64,000 nt of DNA from Arundinibacter roseus (lineage in GTDB: Bacteria; Bacteroidota; Bacteroidia; Cytophagales; Spirosomataceae), in NCBI RefSeq assembly GCF_004348825.1, contig NZ_SMJU01000014.1:42905-106904 (forward strand), written 5' to 3'. Each line of letters opens with the position of its first letter. The first letter of the stretch is position 1. The notes under the pieces were generated by a model. It made no database searches. It was given only the letters and a program-made list of their open reading frames with translations, and was not told the DNA's origin. A program made the position numbers and the translations under genes. Positions 52,618 to 61,332 of this stretch are shown here, piece by piece.

Positions 52618-54444
52618 TCAGGATTCTTTGGGCAGATGATCAAACCAGGTTTTTTTGAGAATAAGCATACAAACCACTGCTACCGCCGCCGCTACGAGCG
52701 TGGGAACAACCTGCAAAAGCACGAGGTAAATAGGAAAAATTACGAGGGATGTTTGCCAAATCATGCCAAGAGCTACGTTAAGCAAATCACGGCGAACGTT
52801 TTTATTTTCCTCAAAATCAGGATCTTCGGCAACTACCAATTCATGAATTGGTTTCCAGAAGCCCCAGGGCCGCACGTTCCGATAAAAACTTTTGAGCGTA
52901 TTTACATCCGTATGAGGCGCCGCATACGTCCCTGCTACACATCCTGCAATGGATAGTACTAACAGCAAAGGAAAGGTGTACAGATCCAAAATTCCCGGAA
53001 AAAGAAAACGGAAGCACAGCGCCGGAATGAGACCGCACAGCATACCCCAAAAAAAACCACTGCCATTGAATCGCCACCAATACCATTTTAAGACATTGGA
53101 AGTTACGTAAGATCCATAAAGCCCCGACACGATCCATTGCAACAGATCGTTTACATCTTTGGCAAATAGTCCTAAAAACATACTGATCAACACCAGCACA
53201 ATGCCTACAAAATAGCTCATGCGTTGAACCGTCTTATTTTCGGCCTTAGGGCGGAAATATTTCAGGTAAATATCATTGACAATATACGCCTGCGTAGCGT
53301 TGAGCGTGCCCGCAAACGTAGACATAAAGGCTGCCAAAAGCCCGGAAAGCAATAAACCCAACCAGCCTGAGGGCACAAACTCATGAATAGCCGATGGCAA
53401 AATCTGCTCAAAATCCAGACGCGTTCCAAGCGAAAGATTAAGTCGATCATAAAAAATGAGGGCAAGAACGCCAAAGCCTGCAATCATAAAATACCGAAAA
53501 GGCATCAACAGCAAACTCACCGAACCACTCATCAGCGCGGCTTCGCGGGGTGATTTGGCCGACAAAACTTTCTGCATGTCGTAGGTTGGGGCGGGCCCAG
53601 CCATGCTTACCAGTATGCCTTTTAAGAGCATCATGGTAAAAAACACACTGAAAAGGCTGTATCCGTCTTCGGTGATTTTTTGGTTGACTTCGCTGTTGAT
53701 CCGGCTCCAATCCAGATCCAGGTGAAGTCCAAAAAAAGGCGACATCCAGCCGTCGGGCACCACGAGGCCGTGGGCAGCCACCGCCTGCATCGCCAGGCCG
53801 CCAATGACTACTCCTGAAAGTGCCATTAATGAAAATTGAATTACATCGGCCCAGACAATACTCACCATTCCGCCCAAAAGGCTGTAAAAAACAGCAAAAA
53901 ATGTAAAAATCAGACCGTATATGTGCGGCACAAAGCGCTCTGAAACCGTAAAAGGAATATGTGGACTAACGGCTTCCCAGGGAATAAAAATTTGCATAAA
54001 CTTACCAATCCCGACAAATCCATAGGCTAGAAAACCAACGCCCAGAATAATGGCAAACACCACAATGACCCCGTGCGACAAGGCAGCCCCCCGGCCACTG
54101 AATCGCGTGTTGATCCATTCGGCGCCCGTGGTTACGCCCGACCGCCTCAACCAAATGGACAGGAACATCATCATGAAAATCTGATTGAAAACCGGCCACA
54201 GCCACGGAATCCAGACACTTTTCAGGCCATACACAAAGAAAAGGGTAACCAGCCACATCGTCCCAGAAATATCAAACATGCCGGAAGCATTCGACAAACC
54301 CAACAGATACCACGGCAGCGTGTTGCCTCCCAATAAATAGTTTTTTTTGCCTCCTTCGGCTTGTTTTTTCAGGAGTAGGCCAATGAAAACCATGGTTAGC
54401 AGGTACACGACAATGATCGTACTATCAAGCAAGGTTAGTTTCAT
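52618..54444 (-). CDS. Sodium:solute symporter family transporter
   Basis: This 608-residue membrane protein has about 13-15 helices and the SSS pattern. Helix 2 has the NASGMFDISGTMW unwound segment, followed by GAEWINTRFSGRGAALSHG and then AGLLAAFMSTFAGTLNATQAY (sodium-site serines and threonines), with DVNDLLQWIVSG further on. The C terminus is extended and hydrophobic. The family imports sugars, amino acids or vitamins with sodium; the substrate cannot be assigned. It stands alone. Confidence 0.9.
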   Translation of the reverse strand: MKLTLLDSTIIVVYLLTMVFIGLLLKKQAEGGKKNYLLGGNTLPWYLLGLSNASGMFDISGTMWLVTLFFVYGLKSVWIPWLWPVFNQIFMMMFLSIWLRRSGVTTGAEWINTRFSGRGAALSHGVIVVFAIILGVGFLAYGFVGIGKFMQIFIPWEAVSPHIPFTVSERFVPHIYGLIFTFFAVFYSLLGGMVSIVWADVIQFSLMALSGVVIGGLAMQAVAAHGLVVPDGWMSPFFGLHLDLDWSRINSEVNQKITEDGYSLFSVFFTMMLLKGILVSMAGPAPTYDMQKVLSAKSPREAALMSGSVSLLLMPFRYFMIAGFGVLALIFYDRLNLSLGTRLDFEQILPSAIHEFVPSGWLGLLLSGLLAAFMSTFAGTLNATQAYIVNDIYLKYFRPKAENKTVQRMSYFVGIVLVLISMFLGLFAKDVNDLLQWIVSGLYGSYVTSNVLKWYWWRFNGSGFFWGMLCGLIPALCFRFLFPGILDLYTFPLLLVLSIAGCVAGTYAAPHTDVNTLKSFYRNVRPWGFWKPIHELVVAEDPDFEENKNVRRDLLNVALGMIWQTSLVIFPIYLVLLQVVPTLVAAAVAVVCMLILKKTWFDHLPKES

Positions 54445-54662
54445 AGGAAAAAAATCAGTTCAGCTTTATCTGTGAAAATATACCTTGCCTACTGCTTTAA
54501 GGATTTATTTTTGATGGAGCAATTTAGAGGTAAAAGGATTATTTTTCTGATTTTACCTCGAAATTAGCTCATGCATGACCCGAAATAACAAAGATATTTT
54601 ACCAGAAAAACGGTTTGTTCGTTTAGAAGAGAAGCCTTACATTAGATAAATTTCATTTTTTT

Positions 54663-55952
54663 ATGCGAATCTTAATAACCCTGTTCCTGATGTCTGTGTT
54701 AGCCGGAAGCTACGCCCGGGCCCAAACTGCGGACATACAGCTTGACGATTATGTGTATAGTGAAGAAATAAAAACAATTTTATTGTATCCCGCCGTAGAC
54801 GATCCAGAAGATCCGCGCCGGCTGATTGGCCCGCCCGTTATTCCGCTGGAAACAGACCGCCCGCTTGTGATGGAATTTGATGATCTAACGGCTGATTACC
54901 GTGGATTTAGAGCCAAACTCATTCACTGCAATGCCGATTGGAGCCGCTCGGTGCTGAACGATATTGAATATACTTATGAATTCAATGATTATCCCATCAC
55001 CCAATTCAGCCAATCATTCAGCACCAAAGTGCCCTACTACCACTACCGCATGGAGGTGCCTCGGGTCAAACTTTCCGGCAATTATGTCCTGATGGTCTAT
55101 TCTGAGCGCAACCGTAAGCCTGTGTTTACCCGGCGATTTATGGTATATGAAAATAAGGTCCGGATTACGGCTCAGGCCCGTTTTTCGCAGGGAATCCGCG
55201 AGCAACGAACCGATCAGCAAATTGATTTCAGCCTTGACCATAAGGGCTATCAGGTAGTTGCGCCGCAAACCGACCTGAAAGTGGTGATTCGTAAAAACTT
55301 CCGTTGGAATCTGACCCGCAGCGGTTTCAAGCCCACGCAGGTGCGTCCGTTTGATCAGGTTCTGGACTATCAGTTTTTTGATCTTGAAAATACCTTCCCC
55401 GGCGGAAACGAGTATCGCTACTGGGACAGCCGTACCCTGGCTGCCCGTGGATTTGGGATTTATGAGCTGGACCGTGGTGATGAATCGACCCGACTTATTC
55501 TCTCGCCCGATGAGTCGAGGGCGCGGGGAGCGTACATTCAAATGGACGATCTGAACGGGCAATACATTGTAGATCAGCGCGAATCGGGCCGGGGAAGCAC
55601 CGAAGCCGACTACACACCGGTGGTTTTTACGCTGCGTATTCCCGAAGTTACGGATGCCAAGGTATACGTAAACGGTGGCTTTCTTCTATGGCTGCTGACA
55701 GCCGAAAATGAAATGAAATACAATGCCGACATGCAGGCCTATCAGGCGGTGATTTTGGTAAAACAGGGCGTAATAAATTATAATTATACCGTGCTGCCCT
55801 CAGGCAAAACTCAGGCCAATGAAAGCTTGATAGAGGGCGATTACGCTGCTACTGAAAATGACTACGATATACTCGTGTATAATCGTCCGCCCGCAGCCCG
55901 TGCCGATCATTTGGTTGGGTACAGAACCGTGGAGTGGAACCGCCGACGCTGA
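54663..55952 (+). CDS. Type IX secretion system plug protein (DUF5103)
   Basis: This 429-residue secreted protein has a signal peptide (SYARAQ) and the DUF5103 pattern: IKTILLYPA, GPPVIPLETDRPLVMEFDDL, YRGFRAKLIHCNADWS and LSGNYVLMVYSERNRKPVFTRR. It ends in a beta-rich domain. Proteins of this family plug the SprA translocon of T9SS. That fits with the T9SS sorting domain on the M43 protease in this window. It has its own terminator and no obvious operon partner. Confidence 0.85.
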   Translation: MRILITLFLMSVLAGSYARAQTADIQLDDYVYSEEIKTILLYPAVDDPEDPRRLIGPPVIPLETDRPLVMEFDDLTADYRGFRAKLIHCNADWSRSVLNDIEYTYEFNDYPITQFSQSFSTKVPYYHYRMEVPRVKLSGNYVLMVYSERNRKPVFTRRFMVYENKVRITAQARFSQGIREQRTDQQIDFSLDHKGYQVVAPQTDLKVVIRKNFRWNLTRSGFKPTQVRPFDQVLDYQFFDLENTFPGGNEYRYWDSRTLAARGFGIYELDRGDESTRLILSPDESRARGAYIQMDDLNGQYIVDQRESGRGSTEADYTPVVFTLRIPEVTDAKVYVNGGFLLWLLTAENEMKYNADMQAYQAVILVKQGVINYNYTVLPSGKTQANESLIEGDYAATENDYDILVYNRPPAARADHLVGYRTVEWNRRR

Positions 55953-56007
55953 ATTTCGTACGAGTATACCATTCATTATTTCAGAAATAAAAAAATAATT
56001 TCTGCTG

Positions 56008-56046
56008 AAAATCCGTCCGATTTTTCTCTAATCGGACGGATTTTTT
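56008..56046 (+). terminator. Intrinsic terminator after the T9SS plug gene
   Basis: ATCCGTCCGAT (56011-56021) pairs with ATCGGACGGAT (56031-56041), extended by A/T pairs, with a T-run at 56041-56046. The stem is perfect. Confidence 0.88.
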
Positions 56047-56253
56047 AGTGAATTTCTAAAAAAAGGATTTCAAAAGTGGCAAAAACGATCCAACTGGAAT
56101 CATTTTTTAGAAAACTACCCTGGCTTGAAGCAAGACGCTTTTCTTGTAATAATAAAATTATTTATACGATTAGTTATGTAATTTTAGTTATAATAGTACA
56201 TTTACTCCATTATTATAGTCTTTTTATACTATCAATCATCAACGACCCACAAC

Positions 56254-56682
56254 ATGCAACCAACGAGCGATTTTCAATACTTAACTCCTAATCTCCTGCT
56301 TACACGGCAAGAGACTGATATATTGGACTGTTTGACTGATCATGGTGAAATGCCCGCTGATTTTGACGAAAATCATGTACGTTCCTTTTTTGTGGGAAAA
56401 GACTTTCATCTTGTCCTGTATTTTCCCCACACAGAAGATCGAGGTTTTCAAATGTTTGTTGTGCGGGACTTCTCCATACATATGGATGAACTATTTATAT
56501 TGAAATCTATATTTCAGCGACTTATCCAACAAGGCCACAACGTAGCGATGCTCAAAAAAGCCCACTATCGAGTCGATCATCTAATCCATATGGCCGGTAC
56601 GTTTCGGGCGCTTATGCATAGTGGAGAGCCCGAGCCCACCGACGACTACCTGCCCGGGAGAGTTCAGGGGTATGATTTTTAA
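56254..56682 (+). CDS. Small protein of unknown function
   Basis: This 142-residue protein has an ATG start. It is soluble, acidic and His-rich (several HMDE/HLIH-type pairs), with no signal peptide and no motif I recognise. The central part (RSFFVGKDFHLVLYFPHTED) looks beta-strand-like and the C-terminal part helical. It is followed by a terminator and convergent with ychF. Its codon use is ordinary for the region and it ends in DDYLPGRVQGYDF. Function unknown. Confidence 0.55.
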   Translation: MQPTSDFQYLTPNLLLTRQETDILDCLTDHGEMPADFDENHVRSFFVGKDFHLVLYFPHTEDRGFQMFVVRDFSIHMDELFILKSIFQRLIQQGHNVAMLKKAHYRVDHLIHMAGTFRALMHSGEPEPTDDYLPGRVQGYDF

Positions 56683-56703
56683 AGTCTAAAATATCTCTCC
56701 TTC

Positions 56704-56740
56704 AAAAAAAGCGCTAAGCAATGGCTCGGCGCTTTTTTTG
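56704..56740. terminator. Terminator between the small unknown gene and ychF
   Basis: An A-run plus GCGC (56704-56714) pairs with GCGC plus a T-run (56729-56739). It can work in both directions for these convergent genes. Confidence 0.7.
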
Positions 56741-56761
56741 GCATTCTTATTTAAACAAGCT

Positions 56762-57862
56762 TTACACGTTAAAGCGAAAATGCATAATATCGCCGTCTTT
56801 CACTATATATTCTTTCCCTTCAACGGCCATTTTCCCAGCCTCTTTAACTCCGGCTTCGTTGCGATATTGAACCAAATCGGGAAGCTTAATAACTTCCGCG
56901 CGAATAAAACCCTTTTCAAAATCGCTGTGTATCACTCCGGCAGCCTGAGGAGCTTTCCAGCCCCGGCGAATAGTCCATGCACGCACTTCTTTTACGCCGG
57001 CAGTAAAGTACGTAATCAATTCCAGCAAGGCATAAGATGCTTTGATCAGCCGGCTCAGCCCCGATTCGGTCAGACCGTACTCGCTCAGAAACAGGGCATG
57101 CTCCTCCGGATCCTCGATTTCAGCAATTTGCGATTCGATGGCCGCACACAGCGTAACGACTTCCGCACCTTCGCCTTTCACAGACTCACGTAATTTTTCC
57201 GAATATTCGTTTCCGCTAATCATAGACGATTCGTCTACATTGGCTACATAAATCACCGGCTTAATCGTAAGCAATTGCAGGTCTCCAATGGCACCTTCGC
57301 GCTCTTCGGCTGTGTAGGTCAGGCTGCGGGCATTTTTGCCGGCTTCAAGCGTTTCTTTATAGTGATTCAGAATAGCCAGGTCAGCTTTGGCGCGGGCATC
57401 TCCGGTACGGGCAGATTTCTCCACGCGCTGAATTTTCTTGGCTACCGATTCCAAATCTTTCAGCTGCAACTCAATGTCGATAATTTCTTTATCAAAAACC
57501 GGATCCACTTTTCCTTCTACGTGCACCACGTTTTCGTCCTGAAAACACCGGACAACGTGTACGATAGCATCTACTTCCCGAATATTGGCCAGAAATTTAT
57601 TCCCAAGACCGGCTCCCTGACTAGCACCCTTTACGAGCCCGGCAATGTCCACAAACTCAATGATTGTCGGAATTACTTTCTGTGGATTGATGAGGCCCGT
57701 AAGTACATCAATTCGTTCATCGGGCACAGTCACGACGCCAACGTTTGGTTCGATGGTACAAAAAGGATAGTTGGCTGCTTCGGCTTTCCCGCTCGAAATG
57801 GCATTAAAAAGGGTGGATTTTCCTACGTTTGGCAATCCTACAATTCCACATTGGAGACTCAT
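56762..57862 (-). CDS. ychF: Redox-regulated ATPase YchF
   Basis: This 366-residue protein is the conserved Obg-like P-loop ATPase. It shows GIVGLPNVGKSTLFNAISSG at the N terminus, the G3 motif DIAGLVKGASQGAGLGNKFL, the altered G4 NVDES (ATP rather than GTP preference) and a C-terminal TGS-like domain (TYFTAGVKEVRAWTIRRGWK, HSDFEKGFIRAEV). YchF binds ribosomes and takes part in stress responses. It is universal and not tied to its neighbours. Confidence 0.97.
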   Translation of the reverse strand: MSLQCGIVGLPNVGKSTLFNAISSGKAEAANYPFCTIEPNVGVVTVPDERIDVLTGLINPQKVIPTIIEFVDIAGLVKGASQGAGLGNKFLANIREVDAIVHVVRCFQDENVVHVEGKVDPVFDKEIIDIELQLKDLESVAKKIQRVEKSARTGDARAKADLAILNHYKETLEAGKNARSLTYTAEEREGAIGDLQLLTIKPVIYVANVDESSMISGNEYSEKLRESVKGEGAEVVTLCAAIESQIAEIEDPEEHALFLSEYGLTESGLSRLIKASYALLELITYFTAGVKEVRAWTIRRGWKAPQAAGVIHSDFEKGFIRAEVIKLPDLVQYRNEAGVKEAGKMAVEGKEYIVKDGDIMHFRFNV

Positions 57863-57970
57863 GAGGTATGTTTATTTACAATTTTCGATATACTACAATC
57901 ACTTCTGCAAGACGGAATTAGAGAGCGGTCTGCAAAAATGAGTCGCAAAATTACAATATAGTGCGCTAAA

Positions 57971-58010
57971 AACTAAAAAGCCTTCGGAAGGATATTCCGA
58001 AGGCTGCGAT
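57971..58010 (-). terminator. Intrinsic terminator of the DUF3276 gene
   Basis: On the minus strand the perfect stem AGCCTTCGGA/TCCGAAGGCT (57979-57988 with 57996-58005) is followed by a T-rich run. It lies 24 bases after the stop of the DUF3276 gene. Confidence 0.8.
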
Positions 58011-58033
58011 ATTTTTATGATTTACGAGTCAAT

Positions 58034-58354
58034 CTACTCCCATTTCAATTCAGTACCACCAATCTCATCCAGCTCATCTGCTTTCACTTCATACTGAGAG
58101 AAATCAAAATCCGGCATCAATTCCGTTTTTACGTGATTGACAGATTCCTGAAGCGCATCGATAAATTTATCAAAGTCTTCTTTGTACAAAAACATTTTGT
58201 GTTTTTCGTACGTAAACCCATCTCCCTGCGGATGTCTGCGGCTTTCTGTAATTGTAAGGTAGTAATCATTGGAACGAGTCGAGCGAACATCGAAGAAATA
58301 CGTTCGCTTTCCTGCCCGAACCCGCTTTGAGTAGATTTTCTCTCTGTCTTCCAC
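58034..58354 (-). CDS. DUF3276 family (PUR-like nucleic-acid-binding) protein
   Basis: This 106-residue protein uses a GTG start and reads EKIYSKRVRAGKRTYFFDVR, then NDYYLTITESRRH and a charged C terminus. These are the features of the bacterial PUR-alpha-like DUF3276 family, which is widespread in Bacteroidota. PUR proteins bind single-stranded DNA or RNA. It is monocistronic, with its own terminator. Confidence 0.9.
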   Translation of the reverse strand: MEDREKIYSKRVRAGKRTYFFDVRSTRSNDYYLTITESRRHPQGDGFTYEKHKMFLYKEDFDKFIDALQESVNHVKTELMPDFDFSQYEVKADELDEIGGTELKWE

Positions 58355-58640
58355 TAGTTTGTAGCAATTTTGGTTAAATCGAACGCTAAAATAGGAAGTT
58401 TATTGCTTGTAACAAAAAGATTTCTTGAGATACTACCATCATATGTTACTCACTAATAACTCTCATGAAATTTATATCATTCAGGAAAAAAATTGTACTA
58501 ATACAATAATTAATATACAATTGAAAATGCTTTCCGTTATATTTGAGAAAAGTACCCAATCATAGGTCGTCTGATCGCCTGATCTTCTGTATCACTTTCA
58601 TAGGCAAATCAGGCAGAATTTTTTACTTAAACCCCTGATT

Positions 58641-59087
58641 ATGAGCATTCAAGCATTCTTCATTTTTCTGATCGCCAATTTTTCAAGCCCTTCTGTATCA
58701 ATAATAAAAGAGCATCTTGGCAAAACCCAAACCGGAATGGCCTCCTATTATGCCTCCAAATTTAATGGACGGAAAACCTATTTTGGTGAAATTTTTAATA
58801 ATCAGGAACTGACTGCCGCTCATCCATCACTTCCCCACAATACACTCATCGAAGTCACGAATCTTTCCAATAATAAAAAAGTCACCGTCCGTGTTAACGA
58901 CCGCGGTCCGCATACGCGCAACCGGGTGATTGACCTCAGTAAGTCTGCCGCCCGCGAACTGGGAATGGTGGCAAGTGGTGTGGCCAAAGTCATTGTTCGT
59001 GTGGTTGGTGTGGACGGTCTGATGCTGCTTCCTCCTTCACAAGTGTCTCCTGCTGCCGCTCAGGCAGAAGTTTCGCCGAAGGAGTAG
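58641..59087 (+). CDS. rlpA: RlpA-like septal ring lytic transglycosylase family protein
   Basis: This 148-residue protein has a short N-terminal hydrophobic leader, then the double-psi beta barrel of RlpA: GMASYYASKFNGRKTYFGE, LTAAHPSLPHNTLIEVTNL, the acidic/basic pair in VNDRGPHTRNRVIDLS, and AARELGM. RlpA enzymes cleave glycan strands lacking stem peptides. The SPOR domain of larger RlpA proteins is missing. A TATATTTG box at 58538-58545 could be its promoter element. Confidence 0.85.
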   Translation: MSIQAFFIFLIANFSSPSVSIIKEHLGKTQTGMASYYASKFNGRKTYFGEIFNNQELTAAHPSLPHNTLIEVTNLSNNKKVTVRVNDRGPHTRNRVIDLSKSAARELGMVASGVAKVIVRVVGVDGLMLLPPSQVSPAAAQAEVSPKE

Positions 59088-59149
59088 ATTGACTCCTTCG
59101 TTTCCTGTCGTATCTTAGGGCACTTGTTTCGTATTAATTTTTAAGGATT

Positions 59150-60064
59150 ATGAGCAAATTCCCCCTGGATCTAGCCAAAGTAAGAGAATTTGGCAATTTG
59201 GATTTTCTTGCCCGGCAGTTGGTAGAAGGCTTTATTACCGGTCTTCACAAATCTCCTTTTCATGGATTTTCGGTGGAATTTGCCGAACATCGGCTTTATA
59301 ACACCGGCGAAACTACCCGACACATGGACTGGAAAGTTTTTGCCAAGACCGACCGTTTGTTTGTAAAACGCTACGAGGAGGAAACCAACCTACGCTGTCA
59401 TCTGCTGCTCGACACGTCGTCTTCGATGTATTATCCCGAAGAAACTTACGGCAAAATGACGTTTAGCATTATGGCTGCGGCTAGCCTTGCCCATTTGCTT
59501 CAACGCCAGAAAGACGCCGTAAGTTTAGCTACGTTTTCGGATCAGATTGAGATTCAGACGCAGGTAAAATCAACTCCGTCGCATATTCACAAAATTCTGC
59601 TGGAACTGGAAGGCCTCCTGCAAAAGCCACGACCGCTACGCAAAACCTCCGTAGCAGAAGTGATTCATTTGCTCGCCGAAAAGATTCATAAACGCTCACT
59701 AGTGATTCTGTTTAGCGATATGTTTGATGATCTCGAACACAGCGAACAGCTTTTTTCCGCGCTTCAACACCTGCGACATAATCTGCACGAAGTGTTGCTT
59801 TTTCACGTAACCGACCGCCGCACCGAAGAGCAGTTTGCCTTTGAAGATCGTCCGTACGAATTTATTGATCTCGAAACCGGCGAGAAAGTAAAGGTACAGC
59901 CTAATCAGGTGCGGGAGCAGTATCAGCAATTTGTGCAGCGTTTTTATCAGGATCTTAAATTAAAATGCGGTCAGTATAAAATTGATTTCATTGAGGCAGA
60001 CATTGCGCAGGGATTTGACCCTATTCTTACGGCCTATTTAGTGAAGCGTTCGAAAATGAAATGA
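59150..60064 (+). CDS. DUF58-domain protein (VWA-like)
   Basis: This 304-residue protein has the family start VREFGNLDFLARQLVEGFI and GFSVEFAEHRLYNTGETTRH. The DUF58 core YNTGETTRHMDWKVFAKTD is followed by a VWA-like region whose metal site reads LLLDTSSSMYYPE (MIDAS-like DxSxS). These proteins usually sit beside MoxR ATPases; none is in the window. The role is probably in a chaperone-like or signalling complex. Confidence 0.9.
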   Translation: MSKFPLDLAKVREFGNLDFLARQLVEGFITGLHKSPFHGFSVEFAEHRLYNTGETTRHMDWKVFAKTDRLFVKRYEEETNLRCHLLLDTSSSMYYPEETYGKMTFSIMAAASLAHLLQRQKDAVSLATFSDQIEIQTQVKSTPSHIHKILLELEGLLQKPRPLRKTSVAEVIHLLAEKIHKRSLVILFSDMFDDLEHSEQLFSALQHLRHNLHEVLLFHVTDRRTEEQFAFEDRPYEFIDLETGEKVKVQPNQVREQYQQFVQRFYQDLKLKCGQYKIDFIEADIAQGFDPILTAYLVKRSKMK

Positions 60065-60115
60065 TTTTTTCAGAAATTTGGGCCATTCAACTTAACCATC
60101 TTCTCTGTTTGGCTC

Positions 60116-61267
60116 ATGTATATGAAAAAACTTTCCTCTCTCAGTGTATTATGTTTACTGCTACTGACGATACTTGTGTCGTGCAAATCAGCAAAAAAAT
60201 CCTTACGGCAAGGCGAATATGACGAATCGGTGCTATTGGCTGTTTCGAAAGTAAAAGATAATCCCCGCTCGTCTTCGGCTGATGTTCTGAAAGAAGCCTA
60301 CGAACTGGCGCTTCAGCAGCATCTAAGTGATTTGCGAAGAAACGAAACTTCTACCGACCTCTTTCGGCAGGAACGCACCGCTGAAATTTATACGCGTCTG
60401 AATACACTGTACAATGCGATTCAGGACTGCCCGGCTTGCGGAAGACTTGTATCTGCCCGTAGCTTTTTTAATGAAGAGAATCAGGCACGACAATCGGCAG
60501 CCGCTACCCGCTACGAGGCCGGGCAGCAAATACTTGATCAGGGCGGACGGGACAATGCCCGTCAGGCATTTATTCATTTTGAAAAAGCCAATGAAATGGT
60601 CAACAATTTTCGGGATGTAAACCGCAAACTTGATGAGGCGTATGCAATCGGCTCTTTTAAAGTTGTGGTGGAGCAAGTATTGGTTTCGTCGCGCACCTAC
60701 CAATTAAGTAATGAATATTTTCAAAATCAGGTGAACGAGTTTTTACAAACCAATCGCCGCCTGAACAAATTTGTTCGCTTTTATACTCCCGATGAAGCCA
60801 CGCAAGACAAGGTTCGGCCTGATCATGTGGTGGTTTTACAGTTTGACGATTTTGCAGTTGGCCAAACCTTGGTAGAATCCAAAACAGAGGTAGTCACGAG
60901 CAAGGATAGCGTAAAAGTAGGCGAAACGACCGTGGCTGGGAAAAAAGTACCTGTGTTTAACAAAGTAACTGCCAAACTAACGCGCAACCGCAAAACTGTA
61001 CTTTCCAATGGTTTATTGGATATGCAAATCAAAGATTTTGGCACCAAACGCGTGGTAAATCAGGAAAAATTTACTGGACAATATACGTGGGTCTGTGAGT
61101 GGGGAAATTTTAATGGCGATGAACGGGCTTTAACTGCCGATCAAAAACGAATGACGTCTTCCAGAGAATTGATGCCACCACCTCCGCAGCAGCTTTTTAT
61201 TGAATTTAGCAAGCCTATTTATAATCGGCTCACCACCAAACTTAGAGGATTTTACGAGAATTATTAA
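60116..61267 (+). CDS. Lipoprotein of unknown function
   Basis: This 383-residue protein has a lipoprotein signal (TILVSCKSAKK, Cys at about residue 23). A helical, TPR-like region of roughly 200 residues follows (LRQGEYDESVLLAVSKVKDN at the start), then a beta-rich C-terminal part. It is probably anchored in the outer or inner membrane facing the periplasm. It lies 51 bases after the DUF58 gene and may share its transcript. I do not recognise the family. Confidence 0.6.
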   Translation: MYMKKLSSLSVLCLLLLTILVSCKSAKKSLRQGEYDESVLLAVSKVKDNPRSSSADVLKEAYELALQQHLSDLRRNETSTDLFRQERTAEIYTRLNTLYNAIQDCPACGRLVSARSFFNEENQARQSAAATRYEAGQQILDQGGRDNARQAFIHFEKANEMVNNFRDVNRKLDEAYAIGSFKVVVEQVLVSSRTYQLSNEYFQNQVNEFLQTNRRLNKFVRFYTPDEATQDKVRPDHVVVLQFDDFAVGQTLVESKTEVVTSKDSVKVGETTVAGKKVPVFNKVTAKLTRNRKTVLSNGLLDMQIKDFGTKRVVNQEKFTGQYTWVCEWGNFNGDERALTADQKRMTSSRELMPPPPQQLFIEFSKPIYNRLTTKLRGFYENY

Positions 61268-61273
61268 GGTATT

Positions 61274-61326
61274 AGTTCTCATGACAAAAGCCGGAGGTAA
61301 ACCTCCGGCTTTTGTCATGAGAATGA
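61274..61326. terminator. 23-base-pair perfect palindromic terminator
   Basis: The arms 61276-61298 and 61301-61323 are perfectly complementary, with only two bases between them. They contain AAAAGCCGGAGG/CCTCCGGCTTTT, so either convergent transcript ends in a GC stem followed by T-residues. It separates the lipoprotein gene from the thioredoxin-like gene. Confidence 0.88.
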
Positions 61327-61332
61327 GATTTT

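Noticed and set aside
56076-56291. 71-residue hydrophobic open frame before the small unknown gene
   Set aside because: GTG start in AT-rich sequence, overlaps the real gene, and hydrophobicity is explained by AT-rich codons.
58577-58614. Hairpin GCCTGAT/ATCAGGC upstream of rlpA as an attenuator
   Set aside because: Stem of only 7 pairs with a 24-base loop and a weak T-run.
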